6,930 nt of DNA from Phycisphaerales bacterium (GTDB taxonomy: Bacteria; Planctomycetota; Phycisphaerae; Phycisphaerales; SM1A02): NCBI GenBank assembly GCA_020427625.1, contig JAGQOI010000135.1:1-6930 (forward strand), read 5' to 3'. The notes under the pieces are model-generated. The model had not been told where the DNA came from and did not search any database. It saw only the letters and a list, made by a program, of their open reading frames with translations. The translations under genes and the position numbers were made by a program. Shown piece after piece: positions 6,107 through 6,930 of this stretch. Each line of letters begins with the position of its first letter. Within the stretch, counting starts at the first letter, position 1.

Positions 6107-6930
6107 ATGATCCCCATCGCCCGATTCGCCGCGTGTCTGCTGTGCATCATCCTCATCCCGGGCGTCCCCGCGGCTCAGAATGCGCTCCTGCCCCAGGCCG
6201 ACCCGCCCGTCACGACCCCCGATGCCGAACGCGCGGCCGCGGCGCCGACCACCCGGCCGGCCGCCCGCCGCGTCGCCGACGCCGATCGCGAGTCCGTCGC
6301 AAACGAGCCGACGCGCCTCGATCGCGAACTCACGCCGATGCTGCAGCTCATCCAGCAGCGACAGTACGGTCCGGCTCGCGTCCGCTTGCGGAAGTACCGC
6401 ATCCTTCACCCGGACAGTGGCGAAGCGGCGTTTCTCTTCGGTCTGACGCACCACAAGGAACAGAACTACGAGAAGGCGCTGCCGTTCTACCAGGAGGCCA
6501 TCCGCCTCGCGCCGCACTACCAGCAGACGTACTACTTCCTCGGATGGGACCTGTACTACCTCGGTGATCTCGAACGCGCATCGCTCGCGTTCGAGGTGTT
6601 CGAGACGTTCCAGCCGAACGAGCCCGACACGCAGTTCGCGCTCGGTCTCATCGCATCGGAGCGCGATGACCTCAAGAACGCCGAAGCACGCTTCCTGCGA
6701 TCGATCGAACTCCTCCAGGACCAGCCGGACATGCTCCGCGAACGGGCCAAGGCCCACGCGCGACTCGGTGACATCTACGTGCGTCAGGAACGACTCGAAG
6801 AGGCACGCACCGAACTGTCGCAGGCCGTCGTCATGTGGCCGGACCACTACGAGGCGCACTTCAAGCTCTATCGCGTCCTCACCATGCTCGGTGACGATGA
6901 CGCGGCCGAGGTGGCGCTCCGACAATACGA
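6107..6930 (+). CDS. Exported TPR protein, 5' part (3' end outside window)
   Basis: An ATG at 6107, preceded by GTGAGGA (GAGG 9 bases upstream), opens a frame with no stop to the window's end, giving 274 complete codons. Residues 1-23 are a signal peptide (MIPIARFAACLLCIILIPG, likely cleavage after PAA). Residues 24-70 are a Pro/Ala/Arg/Asp-rich linker. From about 75 onward there are some six tandem TPR helix pairs. Examples are YEKALPFYQEAIRLAPHY (120-137), FLGWDLYYLGDLERASLAFE (144-163), ALGLIASERDDLKNAEARFL, ARLGDIYVRQERLEEARTEL and LYRVLTMLGDDDAAEVALRQ. The protein is probably an extracytoplasmic protein-interaction scaffold. A lipobox is not evident: the Cys residues at 10 and 13 lie inside the hydrophobic core. 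It starts its own transcription unit after the strong terminator. Its partner is unknown, and anything C-terminal to residue 274 cannot be seen. Confidence 0.88.
   Translation, partial: MIPIARFAACLLCIILIPGVPAAQNALLPQADPPVTTPDAERAAAAPTTRPAARRVADADRESVANEPTRLDRELTPMLQLIQQRQYGPARVRLRKYRILHPDSGEAAFLFGLTHHKEQNYEKALPFYQEAIRLAPHYQQTYYFLGWDLYYLGDLERASLAFEVFETFQPNEPDTQFALGLIASERDDLKNAEARFLRSIELLQDQPDMLRERAKAHARLGDIYVRQERLEEARTELSQAVVMWPDHYEAHFKLYRVLTMLGDDDAAEVALRQY

Noticed and set aside
5708..6925. Open frame of 405 codons on the minus strand at the right end
   Set aside because: It crosses the strong terminator and the start of the TPR gene, and is Arg/Val/Glu-rich without motifs. The + strand TPR frame explains the same DNA much better.

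Overview
The window looks like a piece of a high-GC planctomycete chromosome, most likely class Phycisphaerae. The main reason is the C-terminal tails of two neighbouring genes. These carry the paired calcium-loop module ending in an A-W-G-x-C / N-W-G-x-C signature (motifs such as DINGDGVVDPADLAALLSNW). This is the so-called GC-type dockerin typical of secreted Phycisphaerae proteins. One gene also carries the planctomycete-type D-C-N-x-N-G...D-x-N-x-D-G-x-P-D-x-C repeat. The taxonomic call rests on recalled family knowledge; no search was run.

Layout, all genes on the + strand: (1) 1-1299 is the 3' end of a large helical-repeat (TPR-like) protein whose start lies before the window. (2) 1300-1740 is a long non-coding gap with several short hairpins, a candidate promoter and a structured leader. 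(3) 1741-3447 is an exported di-heme c-type oxidoreductase of the DHOR family with two CxxCH motifs and three kinds of calcium-binding module on its C-terminus. (4) 3448-3578 holds two strong hairpins. (5) 3579-6005 is an exported protein with seven FG-GAP/VCBS-type calcium repeats (probably one seven-bladed beta-propeller), an Ig-like region, a jelly-roll-like region and a GC-type dockerin. (6) A textbook intrinsic terminator lies at 6035-6064. (7) 6107-6930 is the start of an exported TPR protein that runs off the window.

Genes 2 and 3 share a strand, a tail type and a mostly hairpin-filled 131-bp spacer, so they may act in the same extracytoplasmic place. The shared dockerin tail suggests both are sorted to, or docked on, the cell envelope by a common partner that is not in this window. 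The strong terminator after gene 3 and a new -10-like box before gene 4 make gene 4 a separate transcription unit. No tRNA, rRNA, CRISPR, transposase or phage gene is visible. The most unusual item is the fusion of a di-heme redox enzyme to a stacked set of dockerin-like modules. No gene here supports a defence or mobile system.
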